From positions 62,001 through 126,000 of the forward strand of contig JAEZSE010000042.1 of the NCBI GenBank assembly GCA_023421955.1: a stretch of 64,000 nt of DNA. Direction: 5' to 3'. Shown piece by piece: positions 49,508 to 57,931 of this stretch. Under the pieces are notes generated by a model. The model was not told the DNA's origin and did no database searches. It saw only the letters and a list, made by a program, of their open reading frames with translations. Every line of letters begins with the position of its first letter. Positions within the stretch are counted from its first letter, which is position 1. Source of the stretch: Bacillota bacterium (lineage in GTDB: Bacteria; Bacillota; Clostridia; Christensenellales; UMGS416). The translations under genes were made by a program, and so were the position numbers.

Positions 49508-50692
49508 TCATAGCTTTGCCAGATTCTCGCTATAGCTCGCATTCGGATCCAGCCCAAAATAATCAAACAACTCTTGCTTGATTGGAGCCAAGGCAGGGTT
49601 TCTCAAGTCATGTTTCACTGTGTAGATATCACTATTCCAAAAAGGCTGGTTTGATTTCTCTTCAATGCATTTCTTCATAATTCCTATATTCAGCAAGATA
49701 TCAAGACCAAATCCGATGCCTATGTTGCTATACGGGTTGGTCTCTTGATACTGATGATTCTCACTGGTCTTTATCACTTTACCAGTGAGATGTTTGTTGA
49801 ACTTTGAAAGGTCTGTTTCTTGATATATCAATCCATACTGCAAATAGACCGTTGTTTTGTCTCTAAAATCTATGGATTTACTATACGAGATCGGGAAATC
49901 CAACTCTTCCAGCGCGAGCTTACGATTATCAATGATCGCGTATTCTCCATAATAGATATTATTGTCCATGATGGATTGGGAAGGAAATGCACTGCAGTCT
50001 GCAAGCTCACCAATATCAATAGACGAGTTAGAACTTATTATATGGTATACTTTCACAATCAGAGGCTTGCCCATATAATTAAGTAATCCATAGTTTTTAC
50101 CATTTACGAATTCTTGGTTTTTTCTCAACTTCCCAATATCAAGCAAGATGCGTCCAAACCCATATTCTCTTCTTCCTATTTTAAATGCAAAGAAGTCTCC
50201 TTCTTTGTATTTGATATGCTTTCTCTCCGATTTCTTGAATTGCTCAAGATCTGCCATATCCCGCTCGGTAGTTTCATTAATCCATTGATCAATCCAATTG
50301 ACTAAGTCTGTAAAACTCTTGTAGTCCTTTTTGTCTCCGGTTGTTGAATAAAATGTTGTCTGTGTTGTGTAGCTTGCAATTTGAATGCCATTTGAACCAA
50401 AATAGAAATATACTCCATGCCCATTTCGTTGCTCAATGCTAGTCAGATTTAGCTTTTGCCGTTTGCCACGTGATGTTTTTGGAAGCAATATTGTCCGATT
50501 GCTCTCCGTGGCCTCGTTCATTTCACACTCATGGTAAGAGTCATTAGTTACTTTGATTTGTTTGCGGATGATATCGTTGTCAAAGTATAAAAATACTTCC
50601 TCATTGATCTGAACAATGTCCCAAGTATCTTCAACCAGATCCAGGCCGAGATACTTTCTTTGAAGATTGGTCAATTCAAACTGCAATGCCAT
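49508..50692 (-). CDS. Imm26-domain protein in an AT-rich gene
   Basis: A 394-residue protein whose middle (about 164-290) matches the Imm26 pattern, beginning KEGDFFAFKIGRREYGFGRIL. Imm26 domains occur as immunity proteins in polymorphic toxin loci. The N-terminal 160 residues and the C-terminal 100 are not recognised. No toxin, repeat domain or secretion gene is adjacent. The gene is clearly richer in A and T, in Asn, Ile, Lys and Tyr, than its neighbours, which suggests recent transfer. ATG 50692 has an AGGAGG site. Function unknown; domain call moderate. Confidence 0.65.
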   Translation of the reverse strand: MALQFELTNLQRKYLGLDLVEDTWDIVQINEEVFLYFDNDIIRKQIKVTNDSYHECEMNEATESNRTILLPKTSRGKRQKLNLTSIEQRNGHGVYFYFGSNGIQIASYTTQTTFYSTTGDKKDYKSFTDLVNWIDQWINETTERDMADLEQFKKSERKHIKYKEGDFFAFKIGRREYGFGRILLDIGKLRKNQEFVNGKNYGLLNYMGKPLIVKVYHIISSNSSIDIGELADCSAFPSQSIMDNNIYYGEYAIIDNRKLALEELDFPISYSKSIDFRDKTTVYLQYGLIYQETDLSKFNKHLTGKVIKTSENHQYQETNPYSNIGIGFGLDILLNIGIMKKCIEEKSNQPFWNSDIYTVKHDLRNPALAPIKQELFDYFGLDPNASYSENLAKL

Positions 50693-50752
50693 ACCGGACC
50701 TCCTGCTTATATCCGTTATATCACAACAATGATATGGTAACAACTAATTACT

Positions 50753-51676
50753 CTACTTAACCATTCCTCGTGCAATCGCCTCCATATGCCTGCTGTCTGT
50801 GCCGCAGCACCCACCAATGATTTTCAATCCCATGTCTTGTTTCAACCGCAGCGTTTCCTTTGCGAAGTCTTCCGGTCCGGAGCACTTCAGATCAACCGCG
50901 CCATCAAGCTCCGCATATGGCAGCGGCGAGGTGTTTCCCTGCACACCAAGAAAACGAGCCTTAACGGCATCCGTGTCATTGCATGGCTGCGCAAGCGCTT
51001 CATACAGGATGGTCGGGTGGACACAGTTTGCCATGAAGCAAAGGGGCTTGGCTGCAGCATACTGATCGATTTGCGAAATGGCATCGTGGATGGCTGTGCC
51101 GTCAATGAGCCTTCCGCTTCTCTCCACCGTGAAGCTGATGATATACGGAATGCCTGTGTCAGACAATGCCTGCGCCATGCCCATGGCCTCCGGCAGAGTT
51201 GGCATAATGCCCGCGAGAACAAAATCCACACCCGATTGAGCAAATTCTCCGGCCTGCCAGCGGTGGAACTCCCGCGCCTGATCCGCTTGGAGATTGCCCT
51301 CGCCCGTATAGGCATCTCCCCGGCACCCCATCAGCCCGCCGACATACATTTCGATCCCGCTTTTTCTTTGAATCTCCCTGAGAAACTCCACGTTATCCCG
51401 GATGATGGGCTTGCTGCACGATGCAGCCTGGATCCGCTGCCGATTCGCACGCCTTGTGGGCGTGGTGGCCATAAAAGGCAGATGAAACTGCCTGGCAATG
51501 CCGATATATTGCCCCCAAAGCTCAGACAGGGCGGCTCTTCCCGCTTCTGAATAAACCAGAGTTGCCCATGCCAGCATGGGGTCTGGACAAAGGCTGTACT
51601 CCCGCTTGAGGCGTTCACCCAGAGCGCCTTCCATCAGAATGCTGCCGTTGGTTTCCAGGCAATGCAGTATGTTCAT
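50753..51676 (-). CDS. Homocysteine S-methyltransferase family protein
   Basis: A 307-residue barrel of the homocysteine methyltransferase family (MmuM/BHMT type). The zinc-binding cysteines are present in FMANCVHP and GGCCGTDSRH. The N-terminus reads ILMEGALGERLKREY. Relatives transfer a methyl group from S-methylmethionine, betaine or SAM to homocysteine; no cobalamin or folate domain is attached. ATG 51676 was chosen; GTG 51682 is an alternative. I looked for an S-box or T-box leader upstream and found none. Confidence 0.87.
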   Translation of the reverse strand: MNILHCLETNGSILMEGALGERLKREYSLCPDPMLAWATLVYSEAGRAALSELWGQYIGIARQFHLPFMATTPTRRANRQRIQAASCSKPIIRDNVEFLREIQRKSGIEMYVGGLMGCRGDAYTGEGNLQADQAREFHRWQAGEFAQSGVDFVLAGIMPTLPEAMGMAQALSDTGIPYIISFTVERSGRLIDGTAIHDAISQIDQYAAAKPLCFMANCVHPTILYEALAQPCNDTDAVKARFLGVQGNTSPLPYAELDGAVDLKCSGPEDFAKETLRLKQDMGLKIIGGCCGTDSRHMEAIARGMVK

Positions 51677-51708
51677 TGACACACCCTATCTCTCCAAAAC
51701 TGAAACCA

Positions 51709-51737
51709 TTATAGGTTCAGCGGCTCGGTCAATCAAT
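51709..51737 (-). promoter_or_regulatory. Predicted sigma-A promoter of the homocysteine methyltransferase gene
   Basis: On the minus strand TTGATT (51737-51732), 17-nt spacer, TATAAT (51714-51709). The 226 nt between this and spoIIAA show no sigma-H type promoter I could identify. Confidence 0.6.
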
Positions 51738-51963
51738 GCCGGCCCTTTTATTTTGCTGGCATCCCTCATGTATACATCCCCCCACACCTGTCAATACTTG
51801 TATGTATAAGGGCTCCGGCAGTGCCGCCCTCTGTGCGGCCAATGACGAAATTTGCCTGCTTTTGCCGAACCGCATGTTGCGCCAAAAGCTCCCATCTTTC
51901 GATGAAGGGCAGCGCCGGGCCCCCATGGAACATTGATTAGCCTTTGGGGAAGGAGGGATTCCT

Positions 51964-52269
51964 TTGACAGTTCGGGTGGAGGAAAAGGAGGGTGTGCTGG
52001 TGGCGTGGCTGGCCGGAGAGCTGGATCACCATGCCGCAGCCGACGTGCGCGAAACGCTGGACAAGGCGCTGAACCGCAAGCCGGCCAGAAGGGTCGTGCT
52101 GGATATGTCGCGGCTTACGTTTATGGACAGCTCCGGCATCGGCGTGGTGCTGGGCCGCTACAAAAAGGTGAAGGAAACCGGCGGCAGCATGGCCGTGCGG
52201 GGTCTTTCAGACAAGATGGACAGGATCCTCAAGCTTGCGGGGATCTATTCGGTCGTGGAGCGGGAGTAG
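51964..52269 (+). CDS. spoIIAA: Anti-anti-sigma factor SpoIIAA
   Basis: A 101-residue STAS protein, the forespore switch that binds SpoIIAB and releases sigma F once SpoIIE has dephosphorylated it. The phosphorylation loop is FMDSSGIGVVLGRYK, with the SpoIIAA-type wording that sets it apart from the RsbV-like protein at 8359. It starts at TTG 51964 behind GGAAGGAGGG. First gene of the spoIIA operon; spoIIAB begins 20 nt after its stop. Confidence 0.94.
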   Translation: MTVRVEEKEGVLVAWLAGELDHHAAADVRETLDKALNRKPARRVVLDMSRLTFMDSSGIGVVLGRYKKVKETGGSMAVRGLSDKMDRILKLAGIYSVVERE

Positions 52270-52289
52270 GCCGGGAGGAGGGACGAATC

Positions 52290-52790
52290 ATGAGGGGAAA
52301 GAATTACATGCGGCTGGAAATTCCGGCGATGTCGGAAAACGAGAGCTTCGCCAGGGTGGCTGTGGGCGCGTTTATGACGCGGCTGAACCCCACGCTGGAG
52401 GAGATCTCCGACGTGAAGACCGCCGTTTCGGAGGCGGTGACCAACGCCATCGTGCACGGCTATGAGAATCGCCCTGGCGGCGTGGTCGTGATCGCCGCGG
52501 AGGTGATTGGCGGCGAGCTGCTGGTGGAGATCACCGACACCGGGCGGGGCATCGCAAACGTGGACGAGGCGATGCAGCCGTTCTACACCTCCAGGCCGGA
52601 GATGGAGCGCTCCGGCATGGGCTTCACGGTGATGCAGACATTTATGGATGAGCTTTCGGTGAAATCTGCCGTGGGCCACGGCACCACTGTGAAGATGCGC
52701 AAGAGGCTTTCGCCGCTGCAAGCTGGGGCTGATGATGATTGTGACGATGCTGGGCGGGACGACAGACCTGCCGCCGGGCTGGTCAACTAG
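52290..52790 (+). CDS. spoIIAB: Anti-sigma F factor SpoIIAB with C-terminal extension
   Basis: A 166-residue GHKL kinase/anti-sigma factor. N-box EAVTNAIVHGYENR, ATP-binding DTGRGI and the lid and third box RSGMGFTVM are all intact. It phosphorylates SpoIIAA and holds sigma F inactive. The usual length is about 146 residues; here about 20 extra acidic residues follow the normal end (roughly after MRKRLSPL), encoded in the stretch where an alternative sigF start lies. ATG 52290 has GGGAGGAGGG; the frame is open upstream through spoIIAA, which is not meaningful. Confidence 0.94.
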   Translation: MRGKNYMRLEIPAMSENESFARVAVGAFMTRLNPTLEEISDVKTAVSEAVTNAIVHGYENRPGGVVVIAAEVIGGELLVEITDTGRGIANVDEAMQPFYTSRPEMERSGMGFTVMQTFMDELSVKSAVGHGTTVKMRKRLSPLQAGADDDCDDAGRDDRPAAGLVN

Positions 52791-52791
52791 T

Positions 52792-53541
52792 ATGAATCAG
52801 GCACCGGCCGCCGGCCCTGTGCTGCGCGACACGATCGAGCTTATCAAGCGCGCCCGTGTCGGCGACATGGAGGCCGAGGAACAGCTCATACGGGAAAACA
52901 TGGCGTTGGTGCACAGTGTGGCCAAGCGCTTCCGCGACCGCGGCGCCGATTACGAGGATATCTTCCAGATCGGCTGCGTGGGCTTCGTGAAGGCGGTCAA
53001 AAACTTTGACATGAGCTACAACGTGTGTTTTTCCACTTATGCCGTGCCGATGATCATGGGCGAGATCAGGCGCTTTTTACGCGACGACGGGCCCATGAAA
53101 GTGAGCCGCTCCATCAAGGAGAAGGCCCGATTGCTTCTCACCGTGCAGGAGCGGCTGAGCGAGCGCTTGCAGCGGGAACCCACTGCCAATGAAATCGCCA
53201 GCGAGGCCGGTATCGCAGCGGAAGACATCTCTTACATCCTTGAGGCGATGAACCCCATCGGCAGCATTGATGAGGAGCTGAACCCCGGTGCTGAAAACCC
53301 GATTAAGACCATTGACCGCGTGCCCGATGAAGCCAGCCTGCCGGATACCCAGATCGACCGCATCCTCATCAAGGAGCTGCTTTCCACATTGGAGCCCCGG
53401 GAGCGGCAAATCATTGTGATGCGCTATTTCCAGGAGAAAACCCAAAGCGAAATCGCCGAGGCCATCGGCGTGTCGCAGGTGCAGATATCGAGGCTGGAGG
53501 GTAAGATACTAAGCAAAATGCGCGGGCTGATGTCGGGGTAA
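52792..53541 (+). CDS. sigF: Forespore sigma factor SigF
   Basis: A 249-residue sigma factor. Region 2 (about 35-100): MALVHSVAKRF, DYEDIFQIGCVGFVKAV and FSTYAVPMIMGEIRRFLRDD; region 3 about 105-165; region 4 about 185-245 with QSEIAEAIGVSQVQISRLEG. Placement after spoIIAB and the FSTYAVPMIMGEI wording mark it as the early forespore factor. I favour ATG 52792, right after the spoIIAB stop (TAG-T-ATG), because its N-terminus matches the family length; ATG 52732 inside spoIIAB would add 20 residues. Neither has a strong ribosome binding site, so coupling to spoIIAB is likely. Confidence 0.93.
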   Translation: MNQAPAAGPVLRDTIELIKRARVGDMEAEEQLIRENMALVHSVAKRFRDRGADYEDIFQIGCVGFVKAVKNFDMSYNVCFSTYAVPMIMGEIRRFLRDDGPMKVSRSIKEKARLLLTVQERLSERLQREPTANEIASEAGIAAEDISYILEAMNPIGSIDEELNPGAENPIKTIDRVPDEASLPDTQIDRILIKELLSTLEPRERQIIVMRYFQEKTQSEIAEAIGVSQVQISRLEGKILSKMRGLMSG

Positions 53542-53744
53542 GATCGTTGAAGAGAGTTTTGTTCTAGGCTTCCACGCCTCCCTCTTGTGAGAGGTACATA
53601 TTTTTCTTACAGATTCAAGACTGTAGACTTTATCACTAATCAATGACAACTCTCATTTTTTTCAATACGAATCTATTCGTTCTGCTATTCTGCTCTCAAT
53701 CTGTCAAAACAAGAAAAAACCTCTTCTCTTTCCGCCTTTTGATC

Positions 53745-53773
53745 GGATGAAATTACCGGATACGATCATAATA
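53745..53773 (+). promoter_or_regulatory. Candidate sigma-G promoter of the spoVA operon
   Basis: GGATG (53745-53749), 17-nt spacer, CATAATA (53767-53773), 22 nt upstream of the first ORF. It fits the G-N-ATR / CATNNTA pattern of sigma G, the factor that drives spoVA in Bacillus. The rest of the gap behind sigF (53542-53744) holds a weak hairpin (CCTCT/AGAGG, near 53581) followed by T-rich sequence, perhaps the sigF terminator. Confidence 0.5.
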
Positions 53774-53794
53774 CGATTGAAAGGAGTGAGAAAA

Positions 53795-53965
53795 ATGGCC
53801 ATAAAGACAAGAACAGCCATCATCGTGATCGTGGTAGCGTTCTTTGCTTTTTTCAGCCTGGCTGCCTTTCTGATCAGCCAATTCATGATGGAGATCAAGC
53901 AGTCGGGGCCTGAAAACGCTGTGTTCGTCAAGGCAGCAACCACCATCCGGGGACCGATCGCATGA
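53795..53965 (+). CDS. Small single-helix membrane protein heading the spoVA operon
   Basis: A 56-residue protein starting MAIKTRTAIIVIVVAFFAFF: two basic residues, then one membrane helix (about 8-30), then a short polar tail of about 25 residues. AAAGGAG precedes the ATG, and its stop overlaps the spoVAC start (ATGA), so it is translated with the operon. I do not recognise a family. It is far too short for SpoVAA or SpoVAB, which are missing here. A spore inner membrane location is inferred from context. Confidence 0.7.
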   Translation: MAIKTRTAIIVIVVAFFAFFSLAAFLISQFMMEIKQSGPENAVFVKAATTIRGPIA

Positions 53966-54435
53966 ACAATAAACCGACCAAACAGCAGGCGAAAGCCTAT
54001 CAGGATCATGTGCAGCAGCTGGCCCCGAAGAGCAAACTCGGGGCCAACTGCCTGAAAGCCTTTCTCGTGGGCGGGCTTATCTGCGTGATTGGCCAGGGCG
54101 TGGCCACCGTGGGCAAGGAGATGCTGAAGCTCCCGCCAGACAGCCTCTCCGCATTCAACGCCATTGTGATGGTGTTCTTCGGATCCACCCTTACCGGAAT
54201 TGGCATTTATGACCGCATCGGTAAGTTCGCCGGAGCCGGCTCCATTGTGCCGATCACCGGCTTTGCCAACTCTGTGGCCTCTCCGGCTATGGAGTTTAAG
54301 AGCGAGGGTTACATCCTGGGCACTGGCGCCAAGCTATTTTTGCTGGCCGGGCCGGTGCTGGTGAATGGCTATTCTGTTTCAGTCATCATCGGCATCATAC
54401 TCTACTTCATCAAATTGGCGGGAGGCGGACAATGA
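53962..54435 (+). CDS. spoVAC: Stage V sporulation protein AC
   Basis: A 157-residue membrane protein of the SpoVA channel, which moves calcium-dipicolinate into the forespore and out at germination; SpoVAC is the mechanosensitive subunit in Bacillus. The conserved N-terminus YQDHVQQLAPKSKLGANCLK is followed by four hydrophobic helices with GSIVPITGFANSVASPAMEFKSEG-type wording between helices 3 and 4. It overlaps the small ORF before it and spoVAD after it by 4 nt each. Confidence 0.95.
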   Translation: MNNKPTKQQAKAYQDHVQQLAPKSKLGANCLKAFLVGGLICVIGQGVATVGKEMLKLPPDSLSAFNAIVMVFFGSTLTGIGIYDRIGKFAGAGSIVPITGFANSVASPAMEFKSEGYILGTGAKLFLLAGPVLVNGYSVSVIIGIILYFIKLAGGGQ

Positions 54436-55424
54436 CGCGCACCAAAAAATTGCCCGTACCCGCTTGGATTGTCGGGCACAGCTCTGCAGTGGGACCCATG
54501 GAGGGCCAGGGGCCGATGGGTAAGTGGTTTGACACGATCCTGAATGACGACACCGTGGGCGAAACCACCTATGAAAAAGCGGAGCTCATGCTGTTTTCCA
54601 TGACGGCGGACCAGGCGCTGGCGTCGGCTCATTTGAAGCCCGAAGAGCTGGACCTGATGTGTGCCGGTGATTTGCTGGATCAGATCATCAGTTCCAGCTT
54701 CTCCGCCAGGAGCATGGCGGTGCCATTTCTGGGTCTCTACGGCGCCTGCTCCACGATGGTGGAGTCATTGATCGTGGGCTCCCTGGCCATTGCAGCCCAG
54801 TGTGCAGAAAAGGTTTTGTGCTTATCCGGCAGCCACTTCTCCACAGCTGAGCGCCAATACCGCTACCCGCTGGAGCTTGGAAGCCAGCGGCCGCCCACGG
54901 CCCAGCGCACTGTCACGGCGGCGGGTGCCACGGTGTTGGCCAGCCAGGGGCAGGGCATTGCGGTGCGGGGCTTGACGGTGGGCAAGGTGATTGATTATGG
55001 CATCACCGACGCCAACAACATGGGTGCCGCGATGGCCCCGGCAGCTGCCGACACCATTGCCACCCACCTGGATGAATATGGTGTTGCACCAGACTACTAT
55101 GATTATGTCGTAACCGGAGATCTCGGAAAGCTGGGCAAGGAGCTCACTGAGGAATTCCTGCAGCAGCGGGGCTATGTGCTGGGGTCCCGATACCGCGACT
55201 GCGGTTGTGAGATGTTTGATGAAAGCCAGGATGCCCATTGCGGCGCGTCTGGCTGCGGGTGCGCCGCCTCCTTTTTGAATGGTTATTACCTAAAACGGAT
55301 GGAATATGGTGAGATCAAGCGCATTTTGCTTGTGGCGACTGGCGCGCTGTTGAGCCCAACCAGCGCCCAGCAGGGGGAAAGCATCCCCGGTGTGGCCCAT
55401 GCCGTGTCCATCGAGGTGGAGTGA
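54432..55424 (+). CDS. spoVAD: Stage V sporulation protein AD
   Basis: A 330-residue thiolase-fold protein that binds dipicolinate at the spore inner membrane. The start reads PAWIVGHSSAVGPMEGQGPM, followed by YEKAELMLF and the central LYGACSTMVESLIVGSLAIA and GSHFSTAERQYRYPLELG. It is soluble and needs SpoVAC/E for location. It overlaps spoVAC (ATGA) and almost touches spoVAE. Length and motifs are normal. Confidence 0.96.
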   Translation: MTRTKKLPVPAWIVGHSSAVGPMEGQGPMGKWFDTILNDDTVGETTYEKAELMLFSMTADQALASAHLKPEELDLMCAGDLLDQIISSSFSARSMAVPFLGLYGACSTMVESLIVGSLAIAAQCAEKVLCLSGSHFSTAERQYRYPLELGSQRPPTAQRTVTAAGATVLASQGQGIAVRGLTVGKVIDYGITDANNMGAAMAPAAADTIATHLDEYGVAPDYYDYVVTGDLGKLGKELTEEFLQQRGYVLGSRYRDCGCEMFDESQDAHCGASGCGCAASFLNGYYLKRMEYGEIKRILLVATGALLSPTSAQQGESIPGVAHAVSIEVE

Positions 55425-55426
55425 CA

Positions 55427-55789
55427 ATGTTTTGGATGTTTGTGAAAGCGTTTGTTGTGGGCGGGTTGCTGTGTGTGATCGGCCAGATCCTGATTGACCG
55501 CACCAGCCTTACGCCGGCCCGCATCTTGGTGCTCTATGTCACCTCCGGTGTGGTGCTCTCCGCCATCGGTATCTACGGTCCGCTTGTGGAATTTGCCGGG
55601 GCTGGGGCCACGGTGCCGCTTACCGGGTTCGGCTATGCGCTTTACAAGGGCACTTATGAGGCCGTGCAAGAGAAGGGCCTGATCGGTGCGTTTACTGGCG
55701 GGGCTTCGGCCACGGCCGGCGGCGTGGTTGCTGCAGTTGCATTTGGTTATCTCTACGCCGCGATTTTCAAGGCAAGGACAAAGATGTAA
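55427..55789 (+). CDS. spoVAE: Stage V sporulation protein AE
   Basis: A 120-residue membrane protein with about four helices, the third core subunit of the SpoVA dipicolinate channel. It is related to SpoVAC (both contain the G-GL-CVIGQ and PLTGFG-type motifs). I prefer ATG 55427 (GGAG at 55418) to GTG 55421, which would overlap the spoVAD stop. With spoVAC and spoVAD this forms the minimal clostridial operon; spoVAA, AB and AF are absent. Confidence 0.93.
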   Translation: MFWMFVKAFVVGGLLCVIGQILIDRTSLTPARILVLYVTSGVVLSAIGIYGPLVEFAGAGATVPLTGFGYALYKGTYEAVQEKGLIGAFTGGASATAGGVVAAVAFGYLYAAIFKARTKM

Positions 55790-55827
55790 AAAGATTCCCA
55801 AACACCAAATAAGAGAGGAAATATTTC

Positions 55828-56715
55828 ATGCAGACACCGCAAACGTATCAAATGCCGGCGCAAACACCGGCTCTGTTCCCGCCTCAGCATCAGGGTGTTC
55901 AACCCGGCGACTCCCGCGTGATGAACCCCGTGCCCGTCACCGACAACCCCAATTACAAGCCCTCTGGAAAGCTCTCAGGCCGCGTCGCGCTCATCTCCGG
56001 CGGCGACAGCGGCATCGGCCAGGCCGTCGCTATTGCCTTTGCCAAGGAAGGGGCCGATGTCGTGATCCCCTACCTGCAGGAAGACAGCAATGCGCAAGAC
56101 ACCCAGCGGGCCGTGGAGGGCCTGGGCCGGCGATGCATCCCGATCCCCTGCGATCTCAAGCGGGAGCAGGATGCCCGTGCCGTTGTGGACATGGCCGTGG
56201 GGGAGTTCAAACACATTGACATCCTCGTGAACAACATCGCCGTGCAGTTCCCGCAAAACAGCGTGGAAGACATCACCGCTGAGCAGCTGGGCAATACGTT
56301 CTCCACCAACATCTTGAGTTATTTCCATATGGTCAAGGCCGCGCTGCCCCATTTGGCGTCGGGCTCCACGATCATCAACACCACATCGGTCACCGCCTAC
56401 AAAGGCAGCGAACGCTTGATCGACTATTCCAGCACCAAAGGCGCCATCGTGTCATTCACTCGCTCCCTTGCGTTGTCACTGGCCAAACGCGGCATCCGTG
56501 TGAATGCCGTGGCTCCCGGCCCGGTTTGGACGCCGCTCATTCCCTCCAGCTTATCCGCGGAAGACGTTGCCAAATTTGGGCAGGACACGCCTCTCGGGCG
56601 CGCCGCCCAGCCCTTTGAGCTGGCACCGACCTATGTGTATCTGGCCAGTGATGATTCAGGCTATGTGACCGGGCAGGTGCTGCATGTGAATGGAGGAGTT
56701 GTCACGGATTCGTGA
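55828..56715 (+). CDS. SDR family oxidoreductase (YdaD/YhdF-like)
   Basis: A 295-residue short-chain dehydrogenase. A variable 45-residue Pro/Gln-rich N-terminus precedes the Rossmann motif ALISGGDSGIGQAVAIAFAKEGA, then DILVNNIAVQ, the catalytic serine in NTTSVTAYKG and Tyr/Lys in DYSSTKGA, and NAVAPGPVWTPL. The N-terminal extension and wording match the YdaD/YhdF general-stress group of Bacillus. The substrate is unknown. It begins 38 nt after spoVAE with AGAGAGGAAA, so it may be read with the spoVA operon. Confidence 0.9.
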   Translation: MQTPQTYQMPAQTPALFPPQHQGVQPGDSRVMNPVPVTDNPNYKPSGKLSGRVALISGGDSGIGQAVAIAFAKEGADVVIPYLQEDSNAQDTQRAVEGLGRRCIPIPCDLKREQDARAVVDMAVGEFKHIDILVNNIAVQFPQNSVEDITAEQLGNTFSTNILSYFHMVKAALPHLASGSTIINTTSVTAYKGSERLIDYSSTKGAIVSFTRSLALSLAKRGIRVNAVAPGPVWTPLIPSSLSAEDVAKFGQDTPLGRAAQPFELAPTYVYLASDDSGYVTGQVLHVNGGVVTDS

Positions 56716-56730
56716 TGGACGATATCGTTT

Positions 56731-56758
56731 GGTAGGGGCGGGGTTCCATACCCGCCCC
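56731..56758 (+). repeat. 28-nt GGTAGGGGC palindromic element, copy 2
   Basis: Identical over 28 nt to 6867-6894. Here it lies between two convergent genes (the SDR and msrB), where its GC hairpin could stop transcripts from either side. Confidence 0.75.
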
Positions 56759-56768
56759 TTTGGTATTG

Positions 56769-57215
56769 TCATTTCCCAAAAAGCTTCCCGTACTCCCCAT
56801 ACCCTTCCTTCTCCAAATCCTCCGCTGGGATAAACCGCAGCGCTGCGCTGTTGATGCAATAGCGTAGCCCGCCGCGCTCCTGCGGCCCATCCTCAAACAC
56901 ATGACCCAGGTGCGCGTCGCCGGTTTTGCTTCGCACTTCCACACGCCGCATGCCAAACGAACAGTCTTCCACTTCGCGGACAAGCTTATCATCGATGGGC
57001 TTGGTAAAGGCAGGCCAGCCGCAACCGGAGTCAAACTTGTCCAGCGAGGTGAAAAGCGGCTCGCCGGTGGTGATGTCCACATAGAGGCCCGGCGTGTTGG
57101 TCTTGTAGTATTCATTCTGGAAGGGCCGCTCTGTGGCATTGCGTTGCGTCACATCGTATTGCAGGGTTGTCAGCTTCTGTCGGAGCTCTTTGTCATCGGG
57201 CTTTTTATGTTTCAT
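56769..57215 (-). CDS. msrB: Peptide methionine-(R)-S-oxide reductase MsrB
   Basis: A 148-residue MsrB, which repairs the R form of methionine sulfoxide. Motifs FDSGCGWPAFTKP, GDAHLGHVFEDGP and RYCINSAALRF with the catalytic Cys. The two zinc-binding CxxC pairs found in many MsrB are absent, so it is of the zinc-free type. ATG 57215 (GGGAAGTGA upstream) is inside a longer open frame. Its start overlaps the end of msrA by 7 nt, so the two are co-expressed. Confidence 0.94.
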   Translation of the reverse strand: MKHKKPDDKELRQKLTTLQYDVTQRNATERPFQNEYYKTNTPGLYVDITTGEPLFTSLDKFDSGCGWPAFTKPIDDKLVREVEDCSFGMRRVEVRSKTGDAHLGHVFEDGPQERGGLRYCINSAALRFIPAEDLEKEGYGEYGKLFGK

Positions 57216-57220
57216 TGGAT

Positions 57221-57781
57221 TCACTTCCCAGTTAATTCCGCCAGCAGCGAGAAGTCCACGTGGCAATAGCCGCCGGGGTTTTTGTCCAGATAATCCTGGT
57301 GGTACTCCTCGGCTGTCGTGAAGTTCCTAAGCGGCAGCACCTCGGTGACCACGGGCTTATTGTATCCCTTTTGCACTTCCGCTACGATGGCATCGGCCAC
57401 TGCTTTGTCGTTGGGATCGGTGTAGTAGATGCCAGAGCGGTATTGCGAGCCCACATCATTTCTCTGGCAATTGAGCGTGGTCGGATCCACAATACGGAAG
57501 AATACCCTAAGCAAATGGTCCAGCCCGATGATGGACGGGTCATATGTCACATGCACGGTCTCTGCATGACCGGTATCCTTCCGGCAGACATCCTCATAGG
57601 TGGGGTTTTCTGTGTTGCCATTGGCATAACCGGAAACGGCGTCGGCCACGCCGGGCACGCGGGCCATGAAGGCCTCCACGCCCCAGAAGCAGCCGCCTGC
57701 CAGGTAGATCTCTTTCAGGTTACTGTGGTTGAATTTTTTCCCACGGTTTGGGTTGGCGGGAAGGGCTTTGCGTTGGAACAT
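57221..57781 (-). CDS. msrA: Peptide methionine-(S)-S-oxide reductase MsrA
   Basis: A 186-residue MsrA. The catalytic cysteine is in AGGCFWGVEAF (about 29-39), followed by GYANGNTENPTYEDV and GHAETVHVTYDP, and the closing EYHQDYLDKNPGGYCHV. It repairs the S form of methionine sulfoxide using thioredoxin. ATG 57781 with GGAAGG was chosen over GTG 57790. It precedes msrB in the same operon; in some bacteria the two are fused. The two proteins fit the oxidative-defence theme of the window. Confidence 0.95.
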   Translation of the reverse strand: MFQRKALPANPNRGKKFNHSNLKEIYLAGGCFWGVEAFMARVPGVADAVSGYANGNTENPTYEDVCRKDTGHAETVHVTYDPSIIGLDHLLRVFFRIVDPTTLNCQRNDVGSQYRSGIYYTDPNDKAVADAIVAEVQKGYNKPVVTEVLPLRNFTTAEEYHQDYLDKNPGGYCHVDFSLLAELTGK

Positions 57782-57931
57782 ATTGGTCACCTTCCTTTTT
57801 TCTGATGGCTTATATTTAGCATATTGGCAGGGTTTACTCTGTAATGCAGATCACATGCTTGTGCTACATAAAAGCAATGCCCAACGAATAGATATGATTG
57901 ATCGGCAGATTTGGGGCGGGGGCGTGAGGTA

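Noticed and set aside
51683..51963. Possible SAM or T-box riboswitch between the homocysteine methyltransferase and spoIIAA
   Set aside because: No conserved S-box or T-box core could be found; a plain promoter explains the methyltransferase side.
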